Below the pieces are notes generated by a model. That model was not told where the DNA came from. It made no database searches and saw nothing but the letters and a program-made list of their open reading frames with translations. Positions 39,372 to 48,611 of a DNA stretch of 64,000 nt are shown here, in pieces (position 1 is the stretch's first letter; each line of letters opens with the position of its first letter). The translations under genes and the position numbers were made by a program. The stretch spans positions 5,456,001 through 5,520,000 of the forward strand of contig NZ_CP042425.1 in NCBI RefSeq assembly GCF_008254045.1, given 5' to 3'. The DNA is from Limnoglobus roseus. GTDB lineage: Bacteria > Planctomycetota > Planctomycetia > Gemmatales > Gemmataceae.

Positions 39372-39944
39372 ATGGTCTATCGCGTCTTATCGCTCTCCAT
39401 CGTGATGATCCTCGCCGTGGCATTCGGGCTGGCGTGCGCCGCCCCGCCCGCCAAAGACGTCGGCCCCAAGGTCGGCGACGAGGCGAAGGATTTCGAGCTG
39501 ACGAACTTGGCCGGCGAGAAGGTGAAGCTGTCGAAGGTGGCCGAGAAGGGGCCGGTGGTGCTGGTCGTCCTCCGCGGTTACCCCGGCTACCAGTGCCCGC
39601 TCTGCTCGAAGCAGGTGGCCGAGTTCCGCGGGAAGGCCGACGCCTTCGAGAAGGCCGGGGCGCAACTCGTGTTCGTGTACCCCGGCCCGGCCGACGGCCT
39701 GTAGGACAAGGCCGACGAGTTCTTCAAGGGCAAGGCCGACCCGGCCCACTTCACCATGCTAGTCGACCCGGACTACACGTTCACGAACGCCTACGGCCTG
39801 CGGTGGGACGCCAAGAACGAGACGGCCTACCCGTCCACGTTCGTCCTCGACACCAACCGGAAGGTGACGTTCGCGAAGGTCAGCACCACGCACGGCGACC
39901 GGGCGAAGGCCGACGACGTGCTCAAAGCTATGGCCGCAAAGTGA
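39372..39944 (+). pseudogene. Exported peroxiredoxin (AhpC/TSA type) interrupted by an in-frame TAG
   Basis: The frame starts with a signal peptide (LSIVMILAVAFGLACAAPP) and a thiol-peroxidase fold: VGDEAKDFELTNLAGEKVKL, LVVLRGYPGYQCPLCSKQ with the peroxidatic Cys, and FVYPGPADGL. A TAG at 39702-39704 stops it; the same frame continues without shift (DKADEFFKG, FTMLVDPDYTF, ETAYPSTFVLDTNRKVTF) to TGA at 39942-39944. One substitution from AAG, CAG or GAG would explain it. The first 110 residues still hold the catalytic Cys but lack the rest of the fold. It closes the ECF operon. Confidence 0.8.
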
Positions 39945-39999
39945 GATCCGGACGGATTAGCTGAATCAGATAATCGATACGATCGATACGGTTTGAGTC

Positions 40000-40234
40000 A
40001 TGCGAATCCGTTTCGGCCCCTGGACCCTCGTCGCCCTGTTGTCCGTCCTCGGTCCCGCGACCGGAGTGGCGGGTGAGCCGATTGCCAATGCCGTCCTGAT
40101 TCCCGAAGAACTCTGCCAGTCGTCGGCCGTCGTGCCCACACCGTCGGCCGTCGTGCCCACACCGGCGGCCCCAGCCGCGGCTTCCGTCCGCGAGCCTGCC
40201 GCCGAGTCCTGGCTAGAGAACTTCTCGCTGTTCA
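40000..40234 (+). pseudogene. Possible N-terminal fragment of an exported protein
   Basis: A frame begins MRIRFGPWTLVALLSVLGP, a plausible signal peptide, and continues through a low-complexity VPTPSAVVPTP part to ENFSLFTG. From about 40235 the plus frame is only the complement of the minus-strand surface-protein fragment. It may be the surviving start of a gene cut by rearrangement. The evidence is only the signal-like start. Confidence 0.3.
40121..40162 (+). repeat. 21-bp tandem repeat, two copies
   Basis: The unit CGTCGGCCGTCGTGCCCACA plus one C occurs at 40121-40141 and 40142-40162. It codes Pro/Val/Thr-rich low-complexity sequence in the short exported-protein frame. Confidence 0.85.
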
Positions 40235-40755
40235 CCGGGTTGGAGGCGTACGCCGCCTCGAAGGCCGTGAGGGCCGCGAACAGTTCGCCGGTCGCGCCGT
40301 CGTAGGCCTTGACCACCGACGCCCCGCCCGGGCCGGCTCCGACGACGACATCGTCGATCCCGTCCCCGGTCACGTCCGCGGTCGCCACCCGAGCACCGCC
40401 GGTGAACCCGTCCTCAAACGCCTGGAACCGGCGGACTTCCGCCCAGGCCGCGTCGTACACCACGATCGCACCCGACCCGCTTCCCGCCGCGGCCGCCGTG
40501 TACCGCACCGGCGGCGGGGGGACCGGGGTGACGGTCAGCGTTCCGGTGGCGAACGCGAACGTGTAATTCGCCGCCGCGAGTGTGCCCACGCCGGCGGTGA
40601 TGGAGTACGCCCCTGGGGCACTGGCCGGGCCGGCGGCCGTGGTGAAGGTCGGGGAGCCGGTCAGCACCGCCGTGTCCCCGTTCACGAAACCGGCGTAGGT
40701 AGCGGTGAACGCCAGGTTCGCGGCTCCGACCGGCCGCGTTGCGTTGGGGCGGTGT
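40235..40755 (-). pseudogene. Fragment of a large surface protein (MBG-like domain plus FG-GAP/VCBS repeats)
   Basis: The minus frame carries an MBG-like domain (ATRPVGAANLAFTATYAGF, then ANYTFAFATGTLTVTP), a Pro linker and one to two FG-GAP/VCBS-type repeats (GGARVATADVTGDGIDDVVV, GPGGASVVKAYDGATG). Both ends are abrupt: before NATRPV the frame turns to noise, and after FEAAYA the repeat breaks off. It resembles the end of the protein at 42300-45080 but is on the opposite strand. It is a remnant of a giant exported adhesion-type protein. Confidence 0.7.
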
Positions 40756-40911
40756 CGTAACGGGACCTTCGGTTCGCCGCCCCGGCCGTGCCGGCGGGGG
40801 CGGCGGCGTGCGGGGCGTACGTGGGCCGGACGCCCGCGGCCACCGAGGCCGGCGAGTCGAGCCGGCCTCGGTGGCCGCGTTCCATTCGCGGGCGACACCC
40901 GGGATGACCGC

Positions 40912-41637
40912 TCACCCCTTCCCGAGCACCCCATCCACGACCCAGCACCCTCGCACATGAACCCCATCGCCCCGGCAGTGGCCCAGAATCGCCGCGTTCT
41001 CACACCCGGCGTCCTGCAACGCATCCGCCAGGATGGGCATCCGGTCGAAGGCGCGGTCGGCGTAGATGCCTTCCGCAAGCCCGACGGCGGTCGGCGTGAG
41101 CCAAGCGGGGTCGATGTTCACGGGGCGGAACGGGTTGCCGAAGATGTCGCGGAGGAGGCGGGTGATGGATCGCTCGGCCGCATCCCGCTGGCCGAACAAC
41201 TCGGTGGCGTTCAGTATTTCAGTGGCGACGTAGCACGGATACGGGTTCTGCTTCCTCGAGTGATGCCATTCCCGGTCGCGGTGCGGGCTCCCGGCGTTCA
41301 AGATCGCACATCGGACGCTGTGTTCCACTTCTTCCCGGAGTGTCGGACCGCTCTCACTGCTGAAGAGAGCCTGATACCATTCGCGCTCCCGCGATCGAAT
41401 GGATTCGACTTCACGATTCACCCGTTCTTCCAGGCCGCTCCCATCCGCCACTCCTTCGATCAACTCAAGCAAGTGAGAGAGCGGTGCCGCGTCCGAGAAC
41501 GGTGCCACCGTCCGGCACCACGCAACGCAAGAGAGCCGCAACTTGCGGTCGGATGCGCCGGTGAAGAACAACCAGTTGAAAAGTCGGTGCGGCCAGTCGG
41601 AAGGCCCCGTCCCCGCCAGCCACTCCGCTTCGGTCAT
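40912..41637 (-). CDS. Gemmata-type SMI1/KNR4-annotated protein
   Basis: A protein of 241 residues from MTEAEWLAGTGPSDWPHRL. It has the recurrent Gemmataceae signatures: KLRLSCVAWCR near the start, LLRDIFGNPFRPVNIDPAWLT, RMPILADALQDAGC and the end HVRGCWVVDGVLGKG. Members occur in many copies in these genomes; their function is unknown. A longer frame from 41763 adds 42 residues that do not fit the family, so I start at ATG 41635-41637. A decayed relative may lie at 590-901. No operon partner is visible. Confidence 0.88.
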   Translation of the reverse strand: MTEAEWLAGTGPSDWPHRLFNWLFFTGASDRKLRLSCVAWCRTVAPFSDAAPLSHLLELIEGVADGSGLEERVNREVESIRSREREWYQALFSSESGPTLREEVEHSVRCAILNAGSPHRDREWHHSRKQNPYPCYVATEILNATELFGQRDAAERSITRLLRDIFGNPFRPVNIDPAWLTPTAVGLAEGIYADRAFDRMPILADALQDAGCENAAILGHCRGDGVHVRGCWVVDGVLGKG

Positions 41638-41833
41638 CGCCCGCCCTCGGTTATCCCGGCCATGATACCGGGTGCCGGGCCACGGCGATGACTGGTCAGC
41701 GGTGTCAGGGAAAGGCCGTGGACGGGTGGTGACGACGAGCGTGCCGGACCGGGTATTTTTCACCGGCGGTGTCCCACCGGACCGAGCGAGCGGGGGCGGT
41801 TCGGCCCGGCCGAACGGTCCCGGGGTCGAACCG

Positions 41834-42320
41834 CTATCGCACCGTCGGGCGGAGGCGGTCGGCGGCGGCCTTCGCCTCGCGCGTCAGCCGGGCGTCGGAC
41901 GCCCCGCCGGCGAGCGCGTCGAGGACCGCCAGGGCTCCCGGCGTGGCGGTTCGCTCGAGGGCCGTGACGGCCCGCACGCCCGGCACGTCGGCGGCGGACG
42001 GGGTAACGCGGGTCAACCGGTCGGCGTAGGCGGCGAGTACCTTCTCCGCCCGATCCCGCTGTTCGACCGAGGGCGTGGCCGCGACCAACTTGCGGAGGGC
42101 CGGGGCCGCCGCCGGGCCGAGTTTGAGCAACTCCTTCTCGGCCGCGTCCCGGTCGGCGAAGGCCGTGGCGTCGAGGGCGGCCGCGGCCCTCCCGACCGCC
42201 TCCGCGTCGGCGGCGGCCACCGGCGACACGTTCGCCCGCACGACCGCGACGGCCTGGCCCGGCCGGGCGGCCAGGTCCCACCCGGCCCGGTACGCCTTCA
42301 CGCTGCCCACCGGCACATCA
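41834..42320 (-). pseudogene. C-terminal fragment of a WD40/HEAT-type planctomycete protein
   Basis: The frame reads YRAGWDLAARPGQAVAVV, then ALDATAFADRDAAEKELLKLG, AAPALRKLVAATPS and ALAVLDALAGGASDARLT. This is the ending found after the WD40 repeats of many Gemmata proteins, where HEAT-like helices follow a line such as YRALW.LA..P..AV. The WD40 part itself is missing: at about 42320 the sequence changes to the plus-strand surface-protein gene. So it is a 5'-truncated remnant created by the same rearrangement. Confidence 0.6.
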
Positions 42321-45080
42321 CAGACGTTGGCCGATGCCTTCCGCGTGACGGCCACAGGCGAAGCTCACCTGGAAACTCGCCTCATCCTGCCTTCAGTCCT
42401 CGGACGGCACGTCGCGTCCACGCTCTACGTCGAGTACGCCAACACCGGCACGGCCGCCATGCCGGCCCCGGTCCTCACGCTCCAGTCGGCCGACCCGGAC
42501 GGCAGCGACCGGCCGCTCCTCACGCTCGACCAGAGCCGCGTCATTGATGGGTACTGGTCCACGCCCGGCGTGATCCCCGACGGCATCAGCATGTCGGTCC
42601 AGATTTACGCCAGCGGGGCGACGCCCGGCATCCTTCAGCCTGGCGAACGAATCCGCGTGCCGGTCTACTACATCGGCCTGCAACAACCATGGGACTTCAG
42701 TGATAACAGCATCGAGTTCGAAGTCCGCGTCCACTCGGCCGGCGACACGACGCCGATCGACTGGGCCGGAATCCAGGCGAGCCTGAAGCCGGAGTGGATG
42801 GCGGCCGACGCCTGGGCGGCCGTGGTGGCGAACCTCCAGGCCAACGTAGGCCCGACGTACGGCGACTACGTCCGCATGCTCAGCGACAACGCCACCTACC
42901 TGGCCCGGCTCGGCGAGGCGGTGAGGGACGTCGGCGACCTGTACGGGTTCGAGGTCCAGCAGGCCGTCGGCCTGTCGCCGGTGCAAACCCTCGCGGCGGC
43001 CACCGACGCCGCCGTGCCCGGCCCCGGCCTGGCCCTGACCTTCGGCCGCAGCTTCGGCAACACGATCACCGACCGGTATCAGGTCGGCCCGTTCGGCCGC
43101 GGCTGGTCGGCGGCGTGGCAGACGCGGCTGACGGTGGACGCCGACGGTGGCGTCGTCGTCCGCGACTCGGCCGACGCCCAGCGGCGATTCCAGGCCGACA
43201 CCGCGGCGACGTACACCGGCACGGCCGGCAACGCGTACCGCTTCTACACGCTGGCCACCGACAACGTCGGCCTCACGCAGCCCGCGGCCTCGGCCGTCAT
43301 CGTGTCGACGCAAATCCCGCCGACCGTCCCGCCGCCGAACACGCCGCCCCAGCTTTCGCCCTTCGGGAATCAGACGATCGCCCAAGACGACAGCACCGGC
43401 CCGCTCGCGGTGACGGTCGCCGACAGCGAAACCTCGGCCGGCTCGCTCGTCCTGACCGCGACCTCTTCTAATCCGAGCCTGGTGCCGACCGCGGGCATCG
43501 TGATCGGCGGCAGCGGCGCCAGCCGGACGCTGACGATCACCCCCCCAGCTGGCCAGTTCGGGACTGCAGTCATTTCGCTAACCCTGCATGACGGCGACGG
43601 CGCGACGGCCTCGGAGTCGTTCGTGCTGACAGTGACGCAGGCCGTCCCGGCCAACACGCCGCCCCACATCTCCGACGTGCCCGACCAGACGATCGCCCAG
43701 GACGGCACGACCGGCCCGCTAGCATTCACTGTGAGCGACGCCGAGGCTGCGGCCAACCTGCTCCAGGTTGACGCTACGAGCACCTCGTCCCTCGTCGCCT
43801 CCCTCATCGTGTCTGGCAGCGGTGCAGACCGCACGATCCTTGTCACGCCGGTCGCCGGTCAGTCCGGAACAGCGGTCATCGTGCTGACGGTCCGCGACCC
43901 GCAGGGCCTAACCGCGACCGACACGTTCACCCTGACGGTGAACCCGGCGTCTTCGCCTCCGGTCACGCCACCCGTAACGCCCCCGGTGACGCCGCCCGTA
44001 ACATCTCCCATTACTCCGCCGGTGGTGACGCCGGTCGTCCCGCCCGTCACGCCGCCGGTGACGCCACCCGTTACACCGCCAGTCACCCCACCCTCGCCGC
44101 CGGTCCCGGTGCCCACCCTCGTCGGCTACCGACAGTTCGCGGTCGGCAGCGGCGGGGCAGGATCGGTTACCCTGTACAACCCCGACGACACGCCCCGGTT
44201 CACGCTCGATCCGTTCCCCGGCTTCGACGGCGGCATCCGAACAGCGACGGCCGACTTCAACGGCGACGGCATCGCAGACGTGATCGTCGGCACCGGGCCG
44301 GGTCGGGCGACCCGCGTAGCGATCTACGACGGCGTCACGCAAGCACTGATGTTCAGCGTGGACCCGTTCGAGGCGTCGTTCGTAGGCGGCGTGTACGTGG
44401 CCGCCGGGGACGTGACCGGCGACGGGGTGCCGGAACTCATCATCTCCCCAGACGAGGGCGGCGGTCCTCGCGTCCGTGTCTTCAACGGCCGCGGGTTTGG
44501 CCAAACTGCCGACTTCTTCGGCATCGACGACCCTGCCTTCCGCGGCGGGGCACGGGTCGCCGTCGGCGACGTCAGCGGTGACGGTGTGGGCGACCTGATC
44601 GTCTCGGCCGGCTTCGGTGGCGGCCCGCGGATGGCGATCTTCGACGGCACCTCCCTGGCCGACGGGGCGTACACGCGCCGCGTTACGCCCGACTTCTTCG
44701 CCTTCGAGTCCACCTTGCGGAACGGGGCTTACGTCACGGTCGGCGACCTGGACGGCGACGGCAAGGCCGAGTTGATCGCTGGCGGTGGGCCGAGCGGCGG
44801 CCCGCGGGTAACCGCCTTCAGCGGGGCCGACTTGCTGAGCGGGAAGCAAACGCCGGTAGTCAACTTCTTCGCCGGTGACCCGAACAACCGCGGCGGCGTC
44901 CGAATGGCCGTCAAGAACGTGGACGCGGACGGCCAGGCCGACTTGATCGTCGGCTCCGGTGTAGGCGCCGGAAGTCGTGTGACGATCTACTCGGGGCACA
45001 ACCTCAGCAATGGCGACTACGACCCGTTATCCTCCTTCGACTTCCAGACCGGCTTCAGCGGTGGCGTCTTCGTGGGCTGA
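42300..45080 (+). pseudogene. Large surface protein, N-terminally truncated: Ig-like domains, Pro/Thr linker, five FG-GAP repeats
   Basis: From about 42300 the frame encodes some 925 residues of an exported protein: a beta-rich part (LETRLILPSVLGRHVASTLYVEY), a YD/RHS-protein-like start (LTFGRSFGNTITDRYQVGPFG), two Ig/cadherin-like modules beginning NTPPQLSPFGNQTIAQDDS and NTPPHISDVPDQTIAQDGT, a PPVTPPVT linker, and five FG-GAP/VCBS units with calcium-loop-like DFNGDGIADVIV, DVTGDGVPELII, DVSGDGVGDLIV, DLDGDGKAELIA and NVDADGQADLIV. The open frame extends back to 42075, but that part mirrors the WD40/HEAT fragment on the other strand. No signal peptide remains, so the 5' end is lost. The C-terminus is complete. 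Confidence 0.75.
43963..44100 (+). repeat. Pro/Thr/Val linker encoded by short tandem repeats
   Basis: CC(G/A)CCCGT(A/G)AC-type 12-bp units repeat about ten times with silent differences and encode (PPVT)n with a few PPVV and SPIT variants. It separates the Ig-like part from the FG-GAP part and probably spans cell-wall or matrix distance. Confidence 0.8.
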
Positions 45081-45087
45081 CAAAGCT

Positions 45088-45425
45088 GGCTCTTCCGCGG
45101 AGTTGGTGAAGATCGCGGATTAGAATGACGGTCGCCCTTCTCCGGTGAGCAGGACGCCCGCTCATGGGCCCGAATGATTTCTTCCCCGCGGCGGCGGACT
45201 TCGCCATCTCGGCCACGACCGTCACGACCGACGCCATCCTCGCCGCGGTCCGATGCACGGCCGCGGCGGCCGATTGCCCGGCGTGTCACCGGCCGTCGGA
45301 TCGGGTTCACAGCCGGTACGCCCGGACGGTCGCCGACCTCGCCGTCCTCGACCGGCGGGTGATCGTCCGCGTCTCGGCCCGGCGGTTCTTCTGCCCCAAC
45401 CCCGGTTGCGAGCGGGCCATCTGTG
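45088..45425 (+). mobile_element. ISL3-family remnant: left end and zinc-finger start of the transposase
   Basis: The left end GGCTCTTCCGCGGAG resembles ISL3 termini. An ATG at 45164 opens the N-terminal zinc-binding part of an ISL3 transposase: CTAAAADCPACHRPSDRVHSRYAR (as CPxC and HSRY) and RRFFCPNPGCERAIC. After that the similarity stops near 45425, and the next bases belong to another unit. The DDE domain and right end are absent. The element abuts the end of the surface-protein gene. Confidence 0.7.
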
Positions 45426-45580
45426 GCGTACCGAATTGTAGTCGCAGTCGTTGCCAAATTAAACCGGTAAGGATTTGGCCTTTCGGAAGCCCTGATTGCC
45501 GAATTGCGGAGAATTTTGGAGCGTCTCGGCGTGCGAAGACTCGGCGGGCCGAGGTTCGGCCCGCCGAGCGATGGGAGCGG
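45426..45580. other. Short junction without recognisable gene
   Basis: This stretch links the ISL3 remnant with the CHC2 gene. It includes a short inverted repeat CGGCGGGCCGAGGTTCGGCCCGCCG (45539-45563 region), which can form a hairpin at the 3' end of the minus-strand CHC2 gene and may be its terminator. Confidence 0.4.
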
Positions 45581-45907
45581 CTATCGTGCCGGTAGCGTCG
45601 TACCGCCCTTCGGACGCCGGGAACAATGTCGCTCCAGCAAGCCTTCGAGCACCGCGACGGCGGTGACGAAGTCGTAGCCCAGCCGCATTACGAGATCGAT
45701 CGTGTTCAGGTTCTTCGCGCACGCGAAGCAGTGGCCGAGGTTGTTCCGCGGGTTCACGGCCGCGTCCATCTCGCCGCAGTGCGGGCAGAGGAAGATGAAC
45801 CGGCCGTCGCGGATCTTCGACGGCGGGCCGTCGCGGCCGAGGGCCGCGATCAGCACCGCCATCGGCAACTCGTTGCGGACCCGCCGCAGGCGGTCGGGGT
45901 CGATCAT
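45581..45907 (-). CDS. Small CHC2-type zinc-finger protein
   Basis: A 108-residue protein from ATG 45905-45907. It contains CPHCGEMDAAVNPRNNLGHCFAC, the CxxC...CxxC zinc site of primase-type CHC2 domains, followed by NTIDLVMRLGYDFVTAVAVLE, the helix that closes this fold. It lacks the rest of a primase. Small CHC2 proteins occur in planctomycete mobile modules beside an ExeA-like ATPase and a DDE integrase. The ATPase fragment upstream on the same strand fits that arrangement. Role in replication or transposition is inferred. Confidence 0.7.
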   Translation of the reverse strand: MIDPDRLRRVRNELPMAVLIAALGRDGPPSKIRDGRFIFLCPHCGEMDAAVNPRNNLGHCFACAKNLNTIDLVMRLGYDFVTAVAVLEGLLERHCSRRPKGGTTLPAR

Positions 45908-45924
45908 GGGGGGGGGCTCCGGGA

Positions 45925-46200
45925 TCAGAAGTTCACGAGGTCGACGTCCTTCTGCCAGTGCGGCTGCATCGAGACGCGGTTGACGATCTCGATGTCGACG
46001 GTGCGGCTGGCACGCCGGACGGCTTCGATCAGGCACCCCACGCTGAGGTTGCGGGCCTTCCGCAGGACGCCGTCGGCCGACCGGACGATGAGGTCCACGG
46101 CCGGGGCCGTGATCGTGTTGTGGCCGAGGCCCACGCGGTCGAGTTCGCGGAGCAGGAAGTCCCGCATCGCGTCGGGATGGCCGCCTGAGGCTCGACCATA
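45925..46200 (-). pseudogene. C-terminal fragment of an ExeA/TniB-like ATPase
   Basis: The frame reads DAMRDFLLRELDRVGL, then TAPAVDLIVRSADGVLRKARNLSVGCLIEA and ends VSMQPHWQKDVDLVNF. This is the lid-type end of AAA ATPases that accompany transposases (ExeA/TniB group), where a helix ASGGVPR..N.L..RAL..A usually appears. The Walker motifs are absent; the sequence breaks off near 46200. It lies 17 bases upstream of the CHC2 gene. Confidence 0.55.
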
Positions 46201-46417
46201 TGAGTAAGGCGGTGGAAAAGATGCCTCGACTCCTGGGCGGAGACGACATGGACCAAAATAGGTCCTCGTATGGCCCGAAATCGGCCCCCGCGGGCGATAG
46301 CGCATGCGGACGCATGTCGACAGTTGACGATCCGCCGGTGCCGAGCCCGGTGCAAGTATCGCTAGAAATGACGGCGAATGAGGGTTGTTGCGGGGAGATG
46401 AGGGCGGATGGGGAAAA
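46201..46417. other. Junction without recognisable gene
   Basis: About 220 bases between the truncated ATPase and the half tRNA. Only a short plus frame (46200-46550) crosses it; its last part is translation of the tRNA remnant, so I do not accept it as a gene. Confidence 0.5.
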
Positions 46418-46464
46418 CTCCTCCGGTAGGATTCGAACCTACGACCCGCCGGTTAACAGCCGGC
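46418..46464 (-). pseudogene. 3' half of tRNA-Asn(GTT): orphan attachment-site remnant
   Basis: On the minus strand the sequence forms a complete anticodon arm (stem 46448-46452 with 46460-46464, loop CTGTTAA, anticodon GTT), a variable loop, a perfect T arm (46426-46442, GTAGG/CCTAC with TTCGAAT) and the 3' acceptor strand CGGAGGA. The D arm and 5' acceptor strand are missing; the DNA beyond 46464 cannot pair. This is the same kind of remnant as at 402-450, but from another tRNA. The MoxR/VWA operon begins about 200 bases away. Confidence 0.75.
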
Positions 46465-46672
46465 GGGTCGGTCGATCGTCACACGCCCTCCGCCGACCGC
46501 TCCCGTTACGCCGGCCTCCGCCCGATTCGATCACGGCCGTTCCGGCTTAATTGTCACCCCGTTTGCGTCACCTCTCTCTGACCGGGGGCGTTACCCCTCG
46601 GCGTCTGCCCCGTTCGAGCCCTCCGCCCCGGCTTTCCGCCGGGGGCGGCCCCTTTTCCGACGTGAGATAACC

Positions 46673-47668
46673 ATGCGACCGCGTGACGTTTCGAAGGCTC
46701 TGTGCGCCCTGATCCCGACCCGCCGGCCCGTGTACCTGTGGGGGCCGCCCGGCGTCGGCAAGTCGGCCGTCGTCCGGCACGCCGCCGACGCCCTGAAGAT
46801 GAAGCTCGTCGACGTCCGGGCGACCCTCCTCGACCCGGTCGACCTCCGCGGCCTGCCGAAGGTCACGAAGGACCGGGCCGAGTGGTGCCCGCCGGCCTTC
46901 CTCCCCCGGGCCGGCGACGGCGTCCTGTTCCTCGACGAACTGGCCCAGGCCCCGCCCCTCGTGCAGGCCGCGTGCCTGCAACTCGTCCTCGACCGCCGGG
47001 TCGGCGAGTACGAACTCCCGCCCGGGTGGGCCGTCGTCGCCGCGAGCAACCGTCAAGAAGACCGGGCCGGCACGCACCGCCTCATCACCCCCCTCCTGAA
47101 CCGGTTCGTCCACCTCGACCTCGACGTCAGCCCGGAGGACTGGCAGGCGTGGGCGGTCGTCAACGGCGTCGCCCCCGAGGTCCGGGCGTTCCTCCAGTAC
47201 CGGCCGGCCTTGCTCAGCCAGTTCGACCCGGCGGCCAGCCCGCGGGCGTTCCCGACGCCGCGGAGTTGGGCGTTCGTGTCCGACGTCCTGGCGGGGACGC
47301 CGGCCGACCTCCTCCACCGCGTGGTGGCCGGGTGCGTCGGCGACGGGCCGGCGGCCGAGTTCGTCGGGTTCCTCCAGCTGTACCGCGAACTCCCCGACCT
47401 CGACGCGATCGGGACGCACCCGGAGGCGACGCCGGTGCCCCGCGAGCCGACCGTCCTGTACGCGCTGGTCGGGGCGATCGCCGAGCGGTGCAAGGCGGAC
47501 GCGACGCCCGCCCACGGCCTCGTCCAGTACGCCCTCCGACTGCCCGACGAGTTCGCCCTCCTCGCCCTCCGGGACGTCCTCGCCGTGAGGCCGAAACTCG
47601 CGGCCCTGTCCGTCGTCCAGCAGTGGATCGCCCGGGCCCGGGCCAAGGGCCTGTTCCTCGCCGCCTGA
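46673..47668 (+). CDS. MoxR-type AAA+ ATPase
   Basis: A protein of 331 residues with Walker A GPPGVGKS (24-31), Walker B VLFLDE (84-89), sensor-1 VVAASN and the start RPRDVSKALCALIPTRRPVYLWG typical of MoxR/RavA-like ATPases. These act as chaperone-like unfoldases or remodelers with a von Willebrand A protein. The VWA partner is encoded two genes downstream (48612). GATAACC separates the ATG from a weak Shine-Dalgarno. It opens a seven-gene operon with short gaps. Confidence 0.9.
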   Translation: MRPRDVSKALCALIPTRRPVYLWGPPGVGKSAVVRHAADALKMKLVDVRATLLDPVDLRGLPKVTKDRAEWCPPAFLPRAGDGVLFLDELAQAPPLVQAACLQLVLDRRVGEYELPPGWAVVAASNRQEDRAGTHRLITPLLNRFVHLDLDVSPEDWQAWAVVNGVAPEVRAFLQYRPALLSQFDPAASPRAFPTPRSWAFVSDVLAGTPADLLHRVVAGCVGDGPAAEFVGFLQLYRELPDLDAIGTHPEATPVPREPTVLYALVGAIAERCKADATPAHGLVQYALRLPDEFALLALRDVLAVRPKLAALSVVQQWIARARAKGLFLAA

Positions 47669-47712
47669 CCCTCCCCATTTTCCCCTTTCCCTCATCCCCA
47701 CCGGAGACTTCC

Positions 47713-48564
47713 ATGATCGAATCCTGCCTCGACACGGGCGGGGCCGTCGCCTTCTGGGCGGCCTGCGAGTTCACCGACCGCGACCGCCTGCGGGCCGGCC
47801 TCCGCCCCCTCGGCCTCGACGAATTTGTGCCCGACCCGCGGCCGCCGGCCGGCGTCCTCAAGGACGCCCTCGAGGAGGCCCTCGGCGGGTCGCGGGTGCT
47901 CATCCGCCCGCTCGCCGACCGGGACGGGTTCACCGTCGTCAAGGAGGAACGCGGCCGGCACGCCAACGCCTACGCCACGGCGCTGGTCGCCCGCGTCCGC
48001 GACGCCGCCCAGGCCACCGTCGAGTACGACCCGTTCGACGACCGGGCGGCGGCCGTCAACGCCGCCTTCCGCCGGCACGCCGGGCGGATCCCGGCGGCCC
48101 AACTGTCCGCGTGCCTGGTCAAGGTCGTGGAGTCCCTCGGGGGCACGCGGCTGCGGCCGACCGGGGCCGTGTACTGGATTCCGGGGCCGAAGCTCGACGC
48201 GTGGGCGGCCGTGGCCCGGGCCGTGGAGGCGGCGTCGGACGGGCGGCCGAGCGCCGTGTACGTGATCCGCCACCGCCTCGACGTCGATGCCGTCCGGGCC
48301 GTCCGGGACGCCGTCGTCGGCGAGGTCCAGGCCGCCACCGCCCGCATCGCCGAGGAGGTCGCGGCCGGCGACCTCGGCACGCGGGCGCTGGAGACGCGGC
48401 GGCAGCAGGCCCACGACCTCCGCGACAAGGTCGTCCTGTACGAAGAGTTGCTGTCCGTCGGCCTGGCCGACCTCCACCGGGCGGTCGACATCGCCGACCA
48501 GGCCGCCGCGACGGCGTCGCTGCTCCTCGCTGCCCAACCGCCGGCATCGGCCGTCGGCGTGTAG
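47713..48564 (+). CDS. Hypothetical protein of the MoxR/VWA operon (DUF6744-like)
   Basis: A protein of 283 residues, ATG 47713 with CCGGAGA upstream. It contains GLDEFVPDPRPPAGVLKDAL, LVKVVESLGGTRLRPTGAVYWIPG and a long C-terminal helical part (EVQAATARIAEEV through LSVGLADLHRAVDIADQ). The pattern GGxxLRPTGxxYWIP recalls a phage-related family that I believe is DUF6744, though I could not verify that. It is soluble and acidic. It lies between ATPase and VWA genes with gaps of about 45 bases, so it is probably a third core component. Confidence 0.6.
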   Translation: MIESCLDTGGAVAFWAACEFTDRDRLRAGLRPLGLDEFVPDPRPPAGVLKDALEEALGGSRVLIRPLADRDGFTVVKEERGRHANAYATALVARVRDAAQATVEYDPFDDRAAAVNAAFRRHAGRIPAAQLSACLVKVVESLGGTRLRPTGAVYWIPGPKLDAWAAVARAVEAASDGRPSAVYVIRHRLDVDAVRAVRDAVVGEVQAATARIAEEVAAGDLGTRALETRRQQAHDLRDKVVLYEELLSVGLADLHRAVDIADQAAATASLLLAAQPPASAVGV

Positions 48565-48611
48565 CGACAACTCTCCCCGAGATCCATCCTCAACTCTGGA
48601 AAGGAGTGACT

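Noticed and set aside
42075..42299. N-terminal extension of the surface-protein frame
   Set aside because: It is the exact complement of the WD40/HEAT-type tail on the minus strand, whose residues are family-like, whereas the plus frame is Ala/Arg-rich noise.
43963..44100. Short regular repeats as a CRISPR array
   Set aside because: The units are contiguous 12-bp codon repeats for a PPVT linker, without spacers.
46200..46550. 116-aa plus-strand frame with the peptide GRIRTYDPPVNS
   Set aside because: This peptide is the translation of the tRNA-Asn remnant, a common artefact of tRNA 3' halves. No other coding signal.
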